A stretch of 64,000 nucleotides of DNA from Euonymus europaeus (Eukaryota; Streptophyta; Magnoliopsida; Celastrales; Celastraceae), in contig OY756962.1 of assembly GCA_963580455.1 (NCBI GenBank), positions 23,449,001 through 23,513,000 on the forward strand, in the 5' to 3' direction. The notes beneath the pieces are model-generated. The model was not told the origin of the DNA, did no database searches, and saw only the letters and a program-made list of their open reading frames with translations. Positions within the stretch are counted from its first letter, which is position 1. Every line of letters begins with the position of its first letter. The position numbers and the translations under genes are program-made. Below, in pieces: positions 22,590-32,711 of this stretch.

Positions 22590-22800
22590 AAGATTAAGAA
22601 TCGCAATGTGAAATTCGACAAGGCGGGGAGGTTGAGGTCAATCTCTCGGTGGCTACTGTTGTTGGTAGTTGTAGAACCGACACCTTCAGAAATAGATACA
22701 ACACCGCTCATCGCTTTCATAGTGGTAACGCTTGTGGCCGCCAAGGATCTGACCAGTGGGGAAGGTTTTGCGAAAGCACTCGTGAACCCTATCAGAGACA
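22590..22800 (-). pseudogene. Decayed C2H2 zinc-finger/EAR repressor pseudogene (ZAT/ZPT2 type), 3' part
   Basis: On the minus strand one frame reads FRKTFPTGQILGGHKRYHYE, which is the QALGGH-type plant zinc-finger core with Ala changed to Ile and the CxxC pair damaged. A frameshift then leads to the frame SEGVGSTTTNNSSHREIDLN and LPALSNF. That is the Ser-rich spacer and the DLNLP EAR repression motif found after the second finger in ZAT10/SCOF-1-like proteins. The first finger and N-terminus are absent and the C-terminus is degraded. So: a truncated, frameshifted pseudogene, not expressed as a working factor. Confidence 0.8.
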
Positions 22801-23079
22801 GAGGTTGGGGATGAGGATGAACCATGATCTAATCATTAGAACTAGAGATAAGGATCCATAGATCAGAGACAGAGGTTAGTGTTTTGCAAGAAAGGGACCT
22901 TGTAACGGATCGATTTTTCATAAATGATGAACGACTCTTGTCAAGCAAGCCAGTTGTCGGAGACTCATTCGGAGAAGAAGGACTCAGTTTAGGGTTTCAG
23001 AATGTGAATTCACCCAAAAACACGTCGTCTTGTTTGAAAATGAGTTGTATTCAGAATCTGTCTATTTTTATTTGGGTTT

Positions 23080-23920
23080 TTGATAGTTTTAGGATGGGAC
23101 CGGTAATTGTTAGAATCAAATTGCCCCACCCAATTAAGTATAACCCATTTTCAATTTTTAAAATTAAAAAATGATGACACCCCACACCTTCGACTTCTTT
23201 TCTTCTTCTCCACTAGGGTTGCTTGCTTCCTTCCATTTAGGTTTCTATTGCAAAGAAATGACCACTCCAATTACATATCCAACGAGTGGGGTCGACTTTC
23301 ATTTCATTTTCGACTACATATCCAACGAGATGTTCCCATGTTTATCTCCACTTTCTCCTACTGCTCCATCTCATTTAGTTCAAACATCTCCAACTTCAAG
23401 AGCCTCAACTCCTTCATCGTCGCTTTCTACTTCTCCAGCCCTAACTACTTTAATAGTTGTGCTTGATGTCACTACCACTTCATCGGTTCCATCATCTCCC
23501 AAAACCACAAGTTTCAGCACCTACCTTATCAGTGCCCTCTTTTCTAGCCTCCAAGCCTCACACACCTTCAACTTCTATGCCATCTTCTCCAGCAACCACA
23601 ATTTCTTCTTATCTTCCAACGCCCTAGCTCCTAAACCAGTAGATTCAAAACCAAGTTCTCAAACTCCCAAGACTACCCTCGCCTTTAAGCCTTCCCGCTA
23701 CCCCAGATAAAACCCAATGCAGAAGCTGAATCCAATATCCCACCAGAGAGGCGGAGGAGAAAGATGTGCTCGTTCAGAGGACCAAAGAAAGTTAAGAGTT
23801 TTCTCATAAGTAGGTTAGACCGGTTTGGGATGTTTTAAGCTTTATTTTTTTTGTTTTTGTGTTTTTAGGGTGGGACCTGTAATGGTTGGGGTGCAGATAG
23901 CCCCACCCATTTAGGACTAA
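23080..23920 (+). repeat. Segment bounded by ~60-bp direct repeats, with a decayed Pro/Ser/Thr-rich ORF
   Basis: Two similar blocks in the same orientation, about 23080-23145 and 23855-23920, share TTTTAGGnTGGGACC, GTAAT and GCCCCACCCA. Between them an open frame (23171-23710, 179 codons) is very rich in Ser, Thr and Pro. It has faint resemblance to the linker of Ty1/copia polyproteins. It could equally be fortuitous, and no catalytic domain is seen. Confidence 0.35.
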
Positions 23921-24094
23921 TAAAAAAATAGAAATGTACCATAACCAAACAATTTCGTCTGTTATTTAAAAAAAATACTTGAAAATTGAAAGAAAAAAAG
24001 GCCAATAATTAATTAAATGATTCGGCAAAACATATTCAATAATTAATCAAAAGCAACTACGAACACCCCTAAATATTGTTATGTAGTAAGATTT

Positions 24095-24744
24095 AAGTAT
24101 CAAGTTAACTCCTATATTTGTATATTTGGGCATTTTGATCCCTTCACTTTTTTTCATCTCATTGAAGCCCCTTACACTTTCCAATTGAGTCACGTTAGCT
24201 CTTTGGCTAAATTCTGCCAAAAATCATTATCCTAACTGTTAGTGTGCTGATGTGTTATTTTAAAAAAATTCAAGTGGATTCATTCAATTATTGGGCAACA
24301 CATGCACATTATTTTAGCTATATACGTTTGATGCCCTTATACTTTAAAAGATGAGGGCAATTAAGCCCTTATAATTTAAAAAACAGGATAAAGGAAGAAG
24401 GCGTGAAGAATGAACCTGTATTTGTCTTTGTTAATGGAGCTTGAGGGATGTAAGATGAGTTGCAAGTGGATTCAAAGACTGCGCACAATGACTTCTTCAT
24501 TTGTGCAAATGTGGTTCATGGTTAATATCCTTCTTGGTGCACATGGAATTACATCTAGATTATCACTCACATAAGAGAAAATAGCACGTCAACACAATAA
24601 TAGCTAGGTCAACTATTTTTTTAGGAATTTGGCCAAAAGGGCTGACGTGACCAAAATTGGGAAGTGTGAGGTCTTGAATAACTTAAAAAAACTGAGGGAC
24701 CAAAATGACCCAAAAACTGATGTACAAGGTTCAATTTGATACTT
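24095..24744. mobile_element. MULE-like non-autonomous element with ~130-bp terminal inverted repeats
   Basis: The left arm (AAGTATCAAGTTAACTCC, TTGGGCATTTTGATCCCTTC, GTCACGTTAGCTCTTTGGCT) is mirrored at the right end (reversed: AAGTATCAAATTGAACC, TTGGGTCATTTTGGTCCCTC, GTCACGTCAGCCCTTTTGGC). Arms are about 130 bp, the whole is about 650 bp, and there is no transposase. Long arms fit Mutator-like MITEs. No clear target duplication was found. Confidence 0.75.
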
Positions 24745-26400
24745 ATCCCATTTGATTATTAAGACATGCACACTTCTTCTTAACATTCCTCTTTGATATA
24801 TATATATATACAAACTTTATTCTAGAAGTCTATATTTACATCAAAAGTGGTCATGATCATAGGATGACACGTGACACAGTGAACCCGTCTTTGGACTGTT
24901 TTTAACAAATATCATGGCAACTACAATCTAAGTTTTTCATTGACCACTTGCTTTTACATAAATTTTGATATTGAAATTTATAGATTAGTTGCAAGAAATC
25001 ATGAGATTGTCCAAATTATGACAAATAATGCTAAAATTTAGGGAGAAATTTGAGCAATAGTGTTCTCCTGAAAAAGGAAAAGGGTTGTTAACAACTAAAT
25101 AAGATATTAGCCAGATAAGAATGTGAAAATTCAAAAGATCACAGAGATAGATCTCTCTACGTTCCTGATTTATCTCAAACATATCTTTAGTCATTATGCA
25201 CAATCAGGAAGTTGAAATCAAGAAACTCTTGCACCTCCACGATTAGATAATTCCTACACAACCATCAATGAAACTCGATCCATAAAGTCATGACATATTG
25301 ACATTCCTTCGTGCTCAATCAAATGTGGTCATATGTTACCTCAAACACCAATAACGTGCAAGAATCATGCTGGGACAATGGTTGATACATTGAAGTATCC
25401 CCATCACCCACGGCCTCAGAAGAAGTATTCGAAAATAAAGACTTTCATCCGCACCTTGAACAGATCTAGGATGATCAAATGTGTGAACAAAAGTTTAGCA
25501 TCCCAAGGAGGAATACATCCTCACCAAAACACAAAAGAGGAGATTACAAAACTGACAAAAAAACGAAAACCTAACAACTATAACCTATTATAAATATAAT
25601 TGAATAATTTATTTCATTGTTATAACACAATTGAATAACACAATGTGATGCCATGGAATGGAATATATATGCTTGAAATACATATCATTTATGTAATCTT
25701 ATACTACCTAGAACTAGGTACACTTTATTCAATTAAGGATATTAATTCTTACAATATACATCCTTATACATAAGAAATTGTAACAACGGAAAATAACTGT
25801 CATTATCCCTATTTTATACAATGTATAATTTATATGTAAACTATATTATAGAAAAATATAATCCTATTATAGAGCACCAAACTGAGCATGAAGTTTTGTA
25901 GTGAAGTTTTTGCTATTTAGAAGGTGGAATACATCTCTCCCAGAGGCGTCGGGCGGACGAAAGTGAGTGGCACCGGGGGCTCAGACCCAGAGAATTTTGG
26001 ATGCAATAGTGTGAATATGGATGAGACGCATTGCATTTTTTCAAAGTCTCTAATAATTTTTTTTCAAGACCCACAGTTGCAATTTAATAAAGTAAGCCCA
26101 TGTCAGTTGACCAGTTCGGCCAGCAGCCTCATCTTTTATTGGGTTAAGTTTGAGATAAAAATAGGGCCTGGGCAAGTTGATTTGGGCATATGAACCGACT
26201 TCGAGCAAGTTTGGGTCTCAAAATTATAGTCCAGGGCTGCCCATTGGCATCAATATGGTCGGGCTTCGGGCCAAAATTATACCTTTGTGGTGAACAAATA
26301 ATTTCACAAAAAATAAAATAAAAATCAGTGACCTTATTTAATTGTGCCATGAGTAATTCAGATATTGGATCCACTATCGATCTTCCAAAATGAACTCTTT
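24745..26400. other. Intergenic, no recognised gene
   Basis: AT-rich with a short (TA)n at about 24798-24809. An 86-codon plus-strand ORF at 25333-25593 is basic and matches nothing I recognise. 25930-26020 is a GC-richer patch of unknown origin. No defined transposon ends were seen. Confidence 0.4.
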
Positions 26401-26402
26401 TA

Positions 26403-27057
26403 CCAAGGTTTTGAAAATCAGACCGATTGGTTGGATCGATTTCACATGACTCGAATTCATAAACTTCCACTAGGAGTTGTTCTCGAACCAGTTGAGTTAC
26501 AAAAATTTATTGATTTAAAGTAAAACGTTAATTAAATATATGACTTTTTTCAAAATTGTATGTAATTAATATACACACAAATATCTATACACATGTATTC
26601 AAATATTGAATTTATTAAAAATTAGTTGTAAAAAATTTCCGTTGATATTTTTATAGACTCGTGTCATTTATCCCAATTTTTTTAAAATAAAGGCTCATAT
26701 ATGATAATGATAAAAATAATTACAACATACATCCACTTATTATTATAATTCTTAATTTGAATTAGAAATGAAAATATAATTTTAATTTATTAATATATTA
26801 TTAAACAAGTAATTTTTATTTATAATTTGTCATATTATTTTTTATAATATGAAAACTTAAGAATGTTTGTGAATTTTTTATAGAAACATATTATTAATAT
26901 ATTTTTATATTAGTGTGAATGTTATATAAAATATTTTTAATTATTATTTATATCACATAAACATATATTAATTATTTAATTAAATGCCCTTCTAATCCCG
27001 ATTAAACCTTTAAATCAAGAATTAAAAAAATCGGTCTGTGCGGTTTTCAAAACCGTA
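26403..27057. mobile_element. hAT-like MITE upstream of the 7TM gene
   Basis: The left end CAAGGTTTTGAAAATCAGACC and the reversed right end CGGTTTTGAAAACCGCACAG, followed by ACCGATT, are inverted copies with small indels. TCTTTTAC on the left and TATTTTAT on the right could be a worn 8-bp target duplication. The interior is extremely AT-rich and non-coding. Its right end lies about 1.1 kb before the start codon of the next gene, at the edge of its promoter. Confidence 0.65.
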
Positions 27058-27229
27058 TTTTATAAGAAAAACAAAAAGAAAAAAAAGGATGAAAGTATTA
27101 GACGCCGTGAACGCCGCCAAGGCAGGTCCACGTAGGATCAGAGAAGAACCCTAGCCAATGACTTGATTAACGAGCCTTGAGGCTCGTACGATACAGCTGG
27201 AGACAGCCTGTCACCAACAAAGTCCCACT

Positions 27230-28153
27230 CACCTATTCCCCCAACTACGTTCTCTCTGTCTCTCTCTTCTCTTTCTCTCTTCGCTCGCTCGCTCGTCCTC
27301 TCTCTCTTCCCCTGGGATTCTCTCGCTGTTCCAGTTAGGCTCGCTGATCTTGTTCATCGGTTCTTGGAAACTCCTTTTGGGTTCGCCAGATCAAGATTCT
27401 ACTATGCGTAAGCTGTCGTTTGATTTGTTTGATTTGCTCATTTTGGTTATGTTCCCGCCGTTTATTGTGGAAATTAGGGTTCTTCTGTCAATGAGGTTGT
27501 GTTTCCGTTATTTTTTGTTGATATCACGGTTCATGCAGTGCTTGTCAAGATAAAATGCGAGTATTTTTCATAGATATTGTTGAGAAGTTTTTGTTTTAAG
27601 TATCGTTTGTTCTCCTATGAATTTTTCAGTTTTTTGTCTTAATTTTGTTTCCCTTTGCGTGTTTTGGGTGCTGAGAAAGCCTTCGAAATCACAGTAAATG
27701 AATTCAAGTACATGTTTGTTCGTTTATTGGCTATTAATCGGAGAAAACAGAATTTGTGCATACTGTAACTGACGAAAAAGTGGAAAATTTACATATAGCA
27801 TGCTTCTTTCCTTTTCCTTGTTCTCTGTCGTCTTGTGAATTTTTCTTTTTCTATACATGATTTGTCCGGGATTGATAAATATATGTGATGCTGTAGTTTG
27901 TAGTCATCCAAGTAATTGCTAGTTAGCTCAGTTTGGACTGTTATAGTTTAGATTTACATGGTTCTGAAAATTATTTTACAGGGCCGGTGAGAGATGTTGT
28001 ATGAATCTTGCTTGGAGCTTCATGAAGCATTGCTCTGAAAAATTGTATGTTATCAAATTGTTTTTGACAAATCTCATCCACTCTTACCCGGGAAATTGCT
28101 AGTATTTGACGTCATCCTGGGAGGGAGCATGCGTGGAATCTGTGCTTCGGGTA
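27230..28153 (+). promoter_or_regulatory. Leader of the 7TM gene: pyrimidine-rich exon, 5'UTR intron, uORFs
   Basis: A strongly CT-rich leader (27252-27310) ends at a donor TATGC|GTAAGC (27408). The matching acceptor TTTTACAG is at 27974-27981, giving a 574-bp 5'UTR intron. The remaining leader has a 14-codon uORF (27994-28038) and a second uORF starting at 28129. The latter runs past the main ATG in another frame and stops at 28278. Confidence 0.65.
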
Positions 28154-29356
28154 ATGCCCCTGACGAGATTTGCTGCCGATGCATTCGGTGTGGTGACAAT
28201 TTGTCTAATTGCTATCTTGATTCTTCTTGGATTGCTGTGTATTGTCTACTTAATTTACTTCCGTTCTCGCGTTCATAGTCAAGGCTTTGGTCAACTCAGT
28301 TATTTCAGTGGTCCTTGGATTGTCCGGATAATATTCATTTTGTTTGCTATCTGGTGGGGTTTCAGCGAGATTCTCCGGTTAAGCTTGTTGAGACGCGAGG
28401 GAAGATTGTTGAATGCTCTCAACCTGAAATGGCAAGAAAATATTTGCAAAGGATATATTGTTTCGAATTTGGGATTTGCAGAACCTTGTCTATTCCTCAC
28501 CCTTATATTTCTCCTCCGTGCTCCCTTACAGAAGATGGAGTCGGGAAGTCTAAGCCAAAAGTGGAATGGAAAGACAGTGGGATGTGTTCTTCTATACTGC
28601 TTCCCAGTTTTCATTCTTCAGCTCTGTGTTATTCTAATTGGACCCCAATTACACAAGGGTGGGAGTTCCTTGCGGAAATTGCCGCATTATTTCACAATGA
28701 CAGCTGATCATGGTAGGAGCCCAAATGCTGCCAGTGATGATGTTGCCTTCTGCACATACCCTTTACTGAGTACTATACTTCTAGGGTTTTTTGCTACCAT
28801 CCTAACACTCTATATGTTTTGGCTGGGAAGGCGCATTTTGAAATTGGTGATCAATAAGGGCCTGCAGAAGAGGGTTTATACCTTACTATTTGCTGTGTCA
28901 AGTTTCCTTCCATTAAGGGTTCTTTTACTTGGGCTATCAGTTTTATATCATCCAAAGCGTTTTCTATTTGAAGCTCTTGCTTTTTTGGCTTTTCTTGCCC
29001 TTATAGCTTGTGTCGGGGTGTGTATATGCGTGCTTGTGTACTGTCCGGTTGCAGATTCTTTGGCCCTGAACCTACAGGATTTGGAGGGCAGAAGATTGAT
29101 TACTGACGTTCATAGTGAAACCACCTCCCTCATTGCTAACGAAAGCCACATAGAAGAAAGTGGTCGAATCAGCCCTGGGAGAACATCAGACATTTCAACC
29201 AAGCGTGGATCTATTTCTTTCCGGACGTATGAGAGAGATACAACCTCGACGGGGACGTATGTGGAACTGAGTCTTTTCTCTCCTGGTCGAGATATGACTC
29301 CACCAGGATCACCTCCACTCCTTGGTTGGCCAATGCGGCCGCTTACACAAAACTGA
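28154..29356 (+). CDS. Plant seven-transmembrane protein (candidate GPCR-like), 400 aa
   Basis: Single coding exon. I start at the first in-frame ATG (28154, MPLTRFAADAFGVV) because the open frame further upstream has no ATG. Seven hydrophobic segments are visible: about residues 11-35 (VVTICLIAILILLGLLCIVY), 53-75 (WIVRIIFILFAIWWGF), around NLGFAEPCLFLTLIFLL, VGCVLLYCFPVFILQLCVIL, LLSTILLGFFATILTLYMFW, TLLFAVSSFLPLRVLLLGL, and AFLAFLALIACVGVCICVLV. A Ser/Thr-rich cytosolic-type tail of about 90 residues follows (SPGRTSDISTKRGS, SPGRDMTPPGSPP). Topology supports a plasma-membrane or endomembrane multi-pass protein, as in the uncharacterised plant CAND-type candidates. The family name is from memory and is tentative. 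Ligand and partner are unknown. Confidence 0.82.
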   Translation: MPLTRFAADAFGVVTICLIAILILLGLLCIVYLIYFRSRVHSQGFGQLSYFSGPWIVRIIFILFAIWWGFSEILRLSLLRREGRLLNALNLKWQENICKGYIVSNLGFAEPCLFLTLIFLLRAPLQKMESGSLSQKWNGKTVGCVLLYCFPVFILQLCVILIGPQLHKGGSSLRKLPHYFTMTADHGRSPNAASDDVAFCTYPLLSTILLGFFATILTLYMFWLGRRILKLVINKGLQKRVYTLLFAVSSFLPLRVLLLGLSVLYHPKRFLFEALAFLAFLALIACVGVCICVLVYCPVADSLALNLQDLEGRRLITDVHSETTSLIANESHIEESGRISPGRTSDISTKRGSISFRTYERDTTSTGTYVELSLFSPGRDMTPPGSPPLLGWPMRPLTQN

Positions 29357-29700
29357 GTACTAACTGGTGAATATCCATTTCGTGGTGAAGAGAACTGATT
29401 GTACTGAGTATGCGAAGATGAATATCAATTTTGTGATGATGAAAACTGATTGTAAAGGGTTTAGCTTCAATAAGTAATTTTGTTCTTGGATTGTTTTTTA
29501 ATTTTTAGATATGATGGAGTTGATAATCTTTTCTCATTGCATGACTTTTTTTTGTAGAACTTTGTACTATGCCCTCTGAGACTCCATAGTTGAGAAGGCA
29601 ATCTACCTTGGAAATTTGGGTGTTACACAGTGGTTTTCTGTATATTGAGAGTTTTTGGATCTTTTCTTTTCTTATTAAAATCTTAAAAGTTTTATGTTTT
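29357..29700. other. 3' flank of the 7TM gene
   Basis: Likely 3'UTR and downstream sequence. It includes a short imperfect duplication of the words AGATGAATATCAATTTTGTG and TGGTGAATATCCATTTCGTG just after the stop. No gene. Confidence 0.4.
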
Positions 29701-29925
29701 CCTAGAGGTGCCTCGCGATCCTTTGCTTGGTCTAGTATTCTAAATGGTCGACCTTTGTGAAAGGATGGTTGGAGAATTGAAAATAGTTCTTCTGTTTCGA
29801 TTTGGCGTGGCAGCTGGGTTCAGTCATCTATCGATGGCGGAATAAGTACCAAGGTTAGTGATGGTGGAATCTTAATCTCATCTCTTCCATATTTAACAAA
29901 GGCACCAGATGTCTATTCTCTGCGC
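29700..29925 (+). pseudogene. LINE (L1-type) ORF2 remnant, 3' of the reverse transcriptase
   Basis: The translated segment SRSFAWSSILNGRPL, a stop codon, then KDGWRIENSSSVSIWRGSWV corresponds to the conserved post-RT region of plant L1 ORF2 (SFxWxSIxxGRxLLxxGxRWRIGNGxSVxIWxDxW). It is short and has an internal stop and no flanking LINE domains. It is a decayed fragment unrelated in position to the larger LINE at 54814-58521. Confidence 0.7.
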
Positions 29926-30428
29926 AAGTGCCAAGGCATATTGGATGCCAAACTTCCATTTTGTTCAGCTACACCAAGGCACCGTATGTATATTCTCCAA
30001 AAGGACGCCAAGCACCGAGACACCAAAATTACCAATTAATAAATTGTACAAAGTGGCGAAGCATTGTCCATGGACTAGTCGAAAAATGTCAGTACTATTT
30101 TAATTAAGCCTCTTTTAACTTAGAGACGACGATACAAATTGTATGGACAAAAATTTGTAGGGGTGTAGATGGTCGGTTTTGGTCAATTTTTTTATATATT
30201 TTGATCAAATCCTTTTGTCGGTTATGTCAATTTTATGATTTTTGATTGGTTTTCGGTCTGTTTTAATATAAAATATGTATTTTTTTTTTTAAAAAAAAAC
30301 CATTGGGTTTCTGTTTTGATGATTTTTTTGGGTGTTTTGACCAGTTAAATGAAGTTAAAAAGTCGACATAATCTGTGAGCCTACAACTTATTAACAGATA
30401 TCATCATAAAGACTTTTTCGAGAAGAGA
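29926..30428. other. Intergenic, AT/T-rich, no recognised gene
   Basis: 30150-30360 is a T-rich low-complexity stretch with repeated GGTTTT/GATTTTTG words, probably repeat-derived. No coding sequence recognised. Confidence 0.35.
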
Positions 30429-30582
30429 GGGGTTGAAATGATTTCATCATGAAATCTCTCATTTTGAATCACACTCATTTAAGTGGATTATAATAAATAT
30501 ACAGTATAAGGTAGGAATCTCACATGAATGGTTGAGATTCAAAATAAAAGAGATTTCGCGATAAAATCAACGAAACTCCCCC
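30429..30582. mobile_element. Short MITE, copy 1 (pair with 47588-47744)
   Basis: 154 bp with inverted ends: GGGGTTGAAATGATTTCATC on the left, and reversed right GGGGGAGTTTCGTTGATTTT. The interior shares AATAAATATnCAGTATAAG and CTCACATGAATnGTTGAGAT with the copy at 47588-47744. Confidence 0.75.
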
Positions 30583-32628
30583 ATCTAGACTTTTGCATAC
30601 TACCATGGAGCGTCATTAGAGTAGAGGTGGCATCCCGTGGGTTCCCCTATTTTGATATCTATAAATACAAGAGACTGTCACACTGAGAAGGGTTCCACAA
30701 TCACGATATCATATGAAATGCCTCTCTCTCTCTAAGTGTTTGATTCTCTTTCTGTGTTTCTTGAACGATATTCTAACTTGATCATTTGGAGGTTCATTGA
30801 CCAACACCATATCAATATGACCAACGTCCAATCTTCTTTTCTTTCATGCTTTGTAGATTACCAGTGGCCTTCCTTCAAATTTTTTGTGATTGCAAATTTT
30901 GACATCTACACAATTTGTAAGATTCCCAGACCCATAGATGTGGGATATAAAATGTTCTTTATAAGGGTAAAAGTTCACTCCCAAAAACAACAATGCATTT
31001 TCTCTTATTTAATGAGTTGGGTTAAATCTCACTTGTTAAATCTAAAGAGGAACAAGTTCATGTGAGTCAAGAGGAACAAGTTCATGTTGACTCAATATAT
31101 TCAAGTGAACTAGACAATTCATATATGAACCCGATATATCTAATGAATCGAACAACTTAAAACAGACAATATTATTAATGTACATGAGGCTGTGAAAATA
31201 ATAACATAGTTCAAAACCTGATCAATCAAATTAACCAATAACAATATATTCGTTCACTAAAAAAAAGGAAATAAAAGAGCAGTCAAAGACAAGTAAGCGA
31301 ATTGATCCATCTGCAGTACATTTGTAGCCTTCCACTTCTCTACTTCCCTCCTCCTACTACTGTTTCTCACACTTTTCAAGTTTGATTTTTAAACTCCTAT
31401 TGCTAAATACACCCCATCAACCAACAATCACAAAATTAAAATAATATATTATATATTACTTGAAAGGGCTCACAAACTTAAGAAAAAAACAGAACACTTT
31501 TTGTTACAACTGAAATCAAATAAATCATAAAGAGCAAAGGAAGACCAAAGTAGTCAATGAAGTCAAGTCAAGAGACCTTTTAATGCTTAATACCCACCAT
31601 CAATTGACAACAACTAAAAAATGCACATATAGGAAGGAAAATAAAATGAGTTTTTCTTCTTCTTATATGTAGCAATTGTAAGTAGAGGTGTCAAAAAATT
31701 GGATCCAGATCCAATTTAGGTTGTTTGTGAGAATTTTGCATGTTTGGCTTTGAATTATTTTAAATTTTCAGAGATGCATAATTGATTATATTCATATTGA
31801 TTTAAATCTGAATAAATAAATATAAAAATAATTCATTTCGAGTTAGGGTCTGGACAACTAAATCAAACTAAATTTTTGTGTTTGAACTCAAATCCGGATT
31901 GAAAAAATCTATTCTCAAAACTTTGCCATATAGGTGTTTTTACTACTTAGTTATATAGCAAAAAAATAAATAAATAATTAGAAAAGGTTGTGAAAATGGA
32001 AACATACCAGGAAACAAAAAAAAAATAAAAAAAAAATATATATATATTTTAAGGCATCAACGAATCAGGAAATGGTTCTGAATTTCTGATCGATATAATT
32101 CTCGCACCCACGAACTGAAGGACAAAAATAAAGAAAATAAATAGCAAAACCCAAAATAATAATAAATAAAAGAACGTGCTTTGCAATCTTTCTCTCAGCA
32201 AAATAAAACTTAAAAGATAAATATAAGAAAATGAGATAAAACCCAGAAAGAATCCATGGTTGAATAAATTCTCTATCCATATCATATTGTAGCACTAATA
32301 AATAATAATAATAATAATAGTCAATTTTTGAAATATTTTCTATGGGGGCTGCTGCTGAAGTGGATGGAATGTCTTTCCTTTCCAATACGCCACCGATTAA
32401 AACACTGTGCCCGAGTTGTTGGTTACACTATTTGCATATTCCTCCTCTTTCTTTTCTCTTTGCTTTCTCTCAATACTTTCTCCTCCCTTTGTCAGTTTGA
32501 TACATATCCTTTGGTTTACCGATTGCCCCTTGGACTTTTGTTCGAAGAAGCAAACCAGAAAGGTCCCTTTTTTATTTTTTGGGGTCCTGTGTTCTTGTTC
32601 CTGCTTTTGTTTTTGTTTTGTTCCAGAT
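30583..32628. other. Intergenic and DUF707 promoter
   Basis: Holds an AT-rich repeat copy (31684-31925), an (AAT)n run at about 32300-32320 and the promoter/leader of the DUF707 gene. Short ORFs here are not convincing. Nothing else recognised. Confidence 0.4.
31684..31925 (+). repeat. AT-rich dispersed repeat, copy 3
   Basis: Begins AGGTGTCAAAAAATTGGATC, with an internal GGATCCAGATCC near-palindrome. It continues through GCATGTTTGGCTTTGAAT, CTGGACAACTAAATC and TGTGTTTGAACTCAAAT, matching the reverse strand of 8770-9060 in order. Confidence 0.5.
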
Positions 32629-32668
32629 ATGAAGCCTCTCCATTTTGTAAGCTACATCTCTCCTTCAA

Positions 32669-32711
<43 letters not shown>

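Noticed and set aside
23171..23710. Possible Ty1/copia polyprotein linker
   Set aside because: Only a Ser/Thr/Pro-rich composition and a faint YIxRDV-like word; no integrase, RT or RNase H motif nearby, so it is kept only as a low-confidence repeat.
25333..25593. 86-codon basic ORF as a small gene
   Set aside because: No signal, motif, splice context or leader evidence; AT-rich surroundings.
28106..28153. Longer N-terminus for the 7TM protein
   Set aside because: The open frame extends upstream but contains no ATG, and the first in-frame ATG at 28154 begins the family-like MPLTRF sequence.
32049..32385. Hydrophobic minus-strand ORFs rich in Phe/Leu/Ile
   Set aside because: Translation of AT-rich DNA and an (AAT)n run; no conserved membrane-protein pattern.
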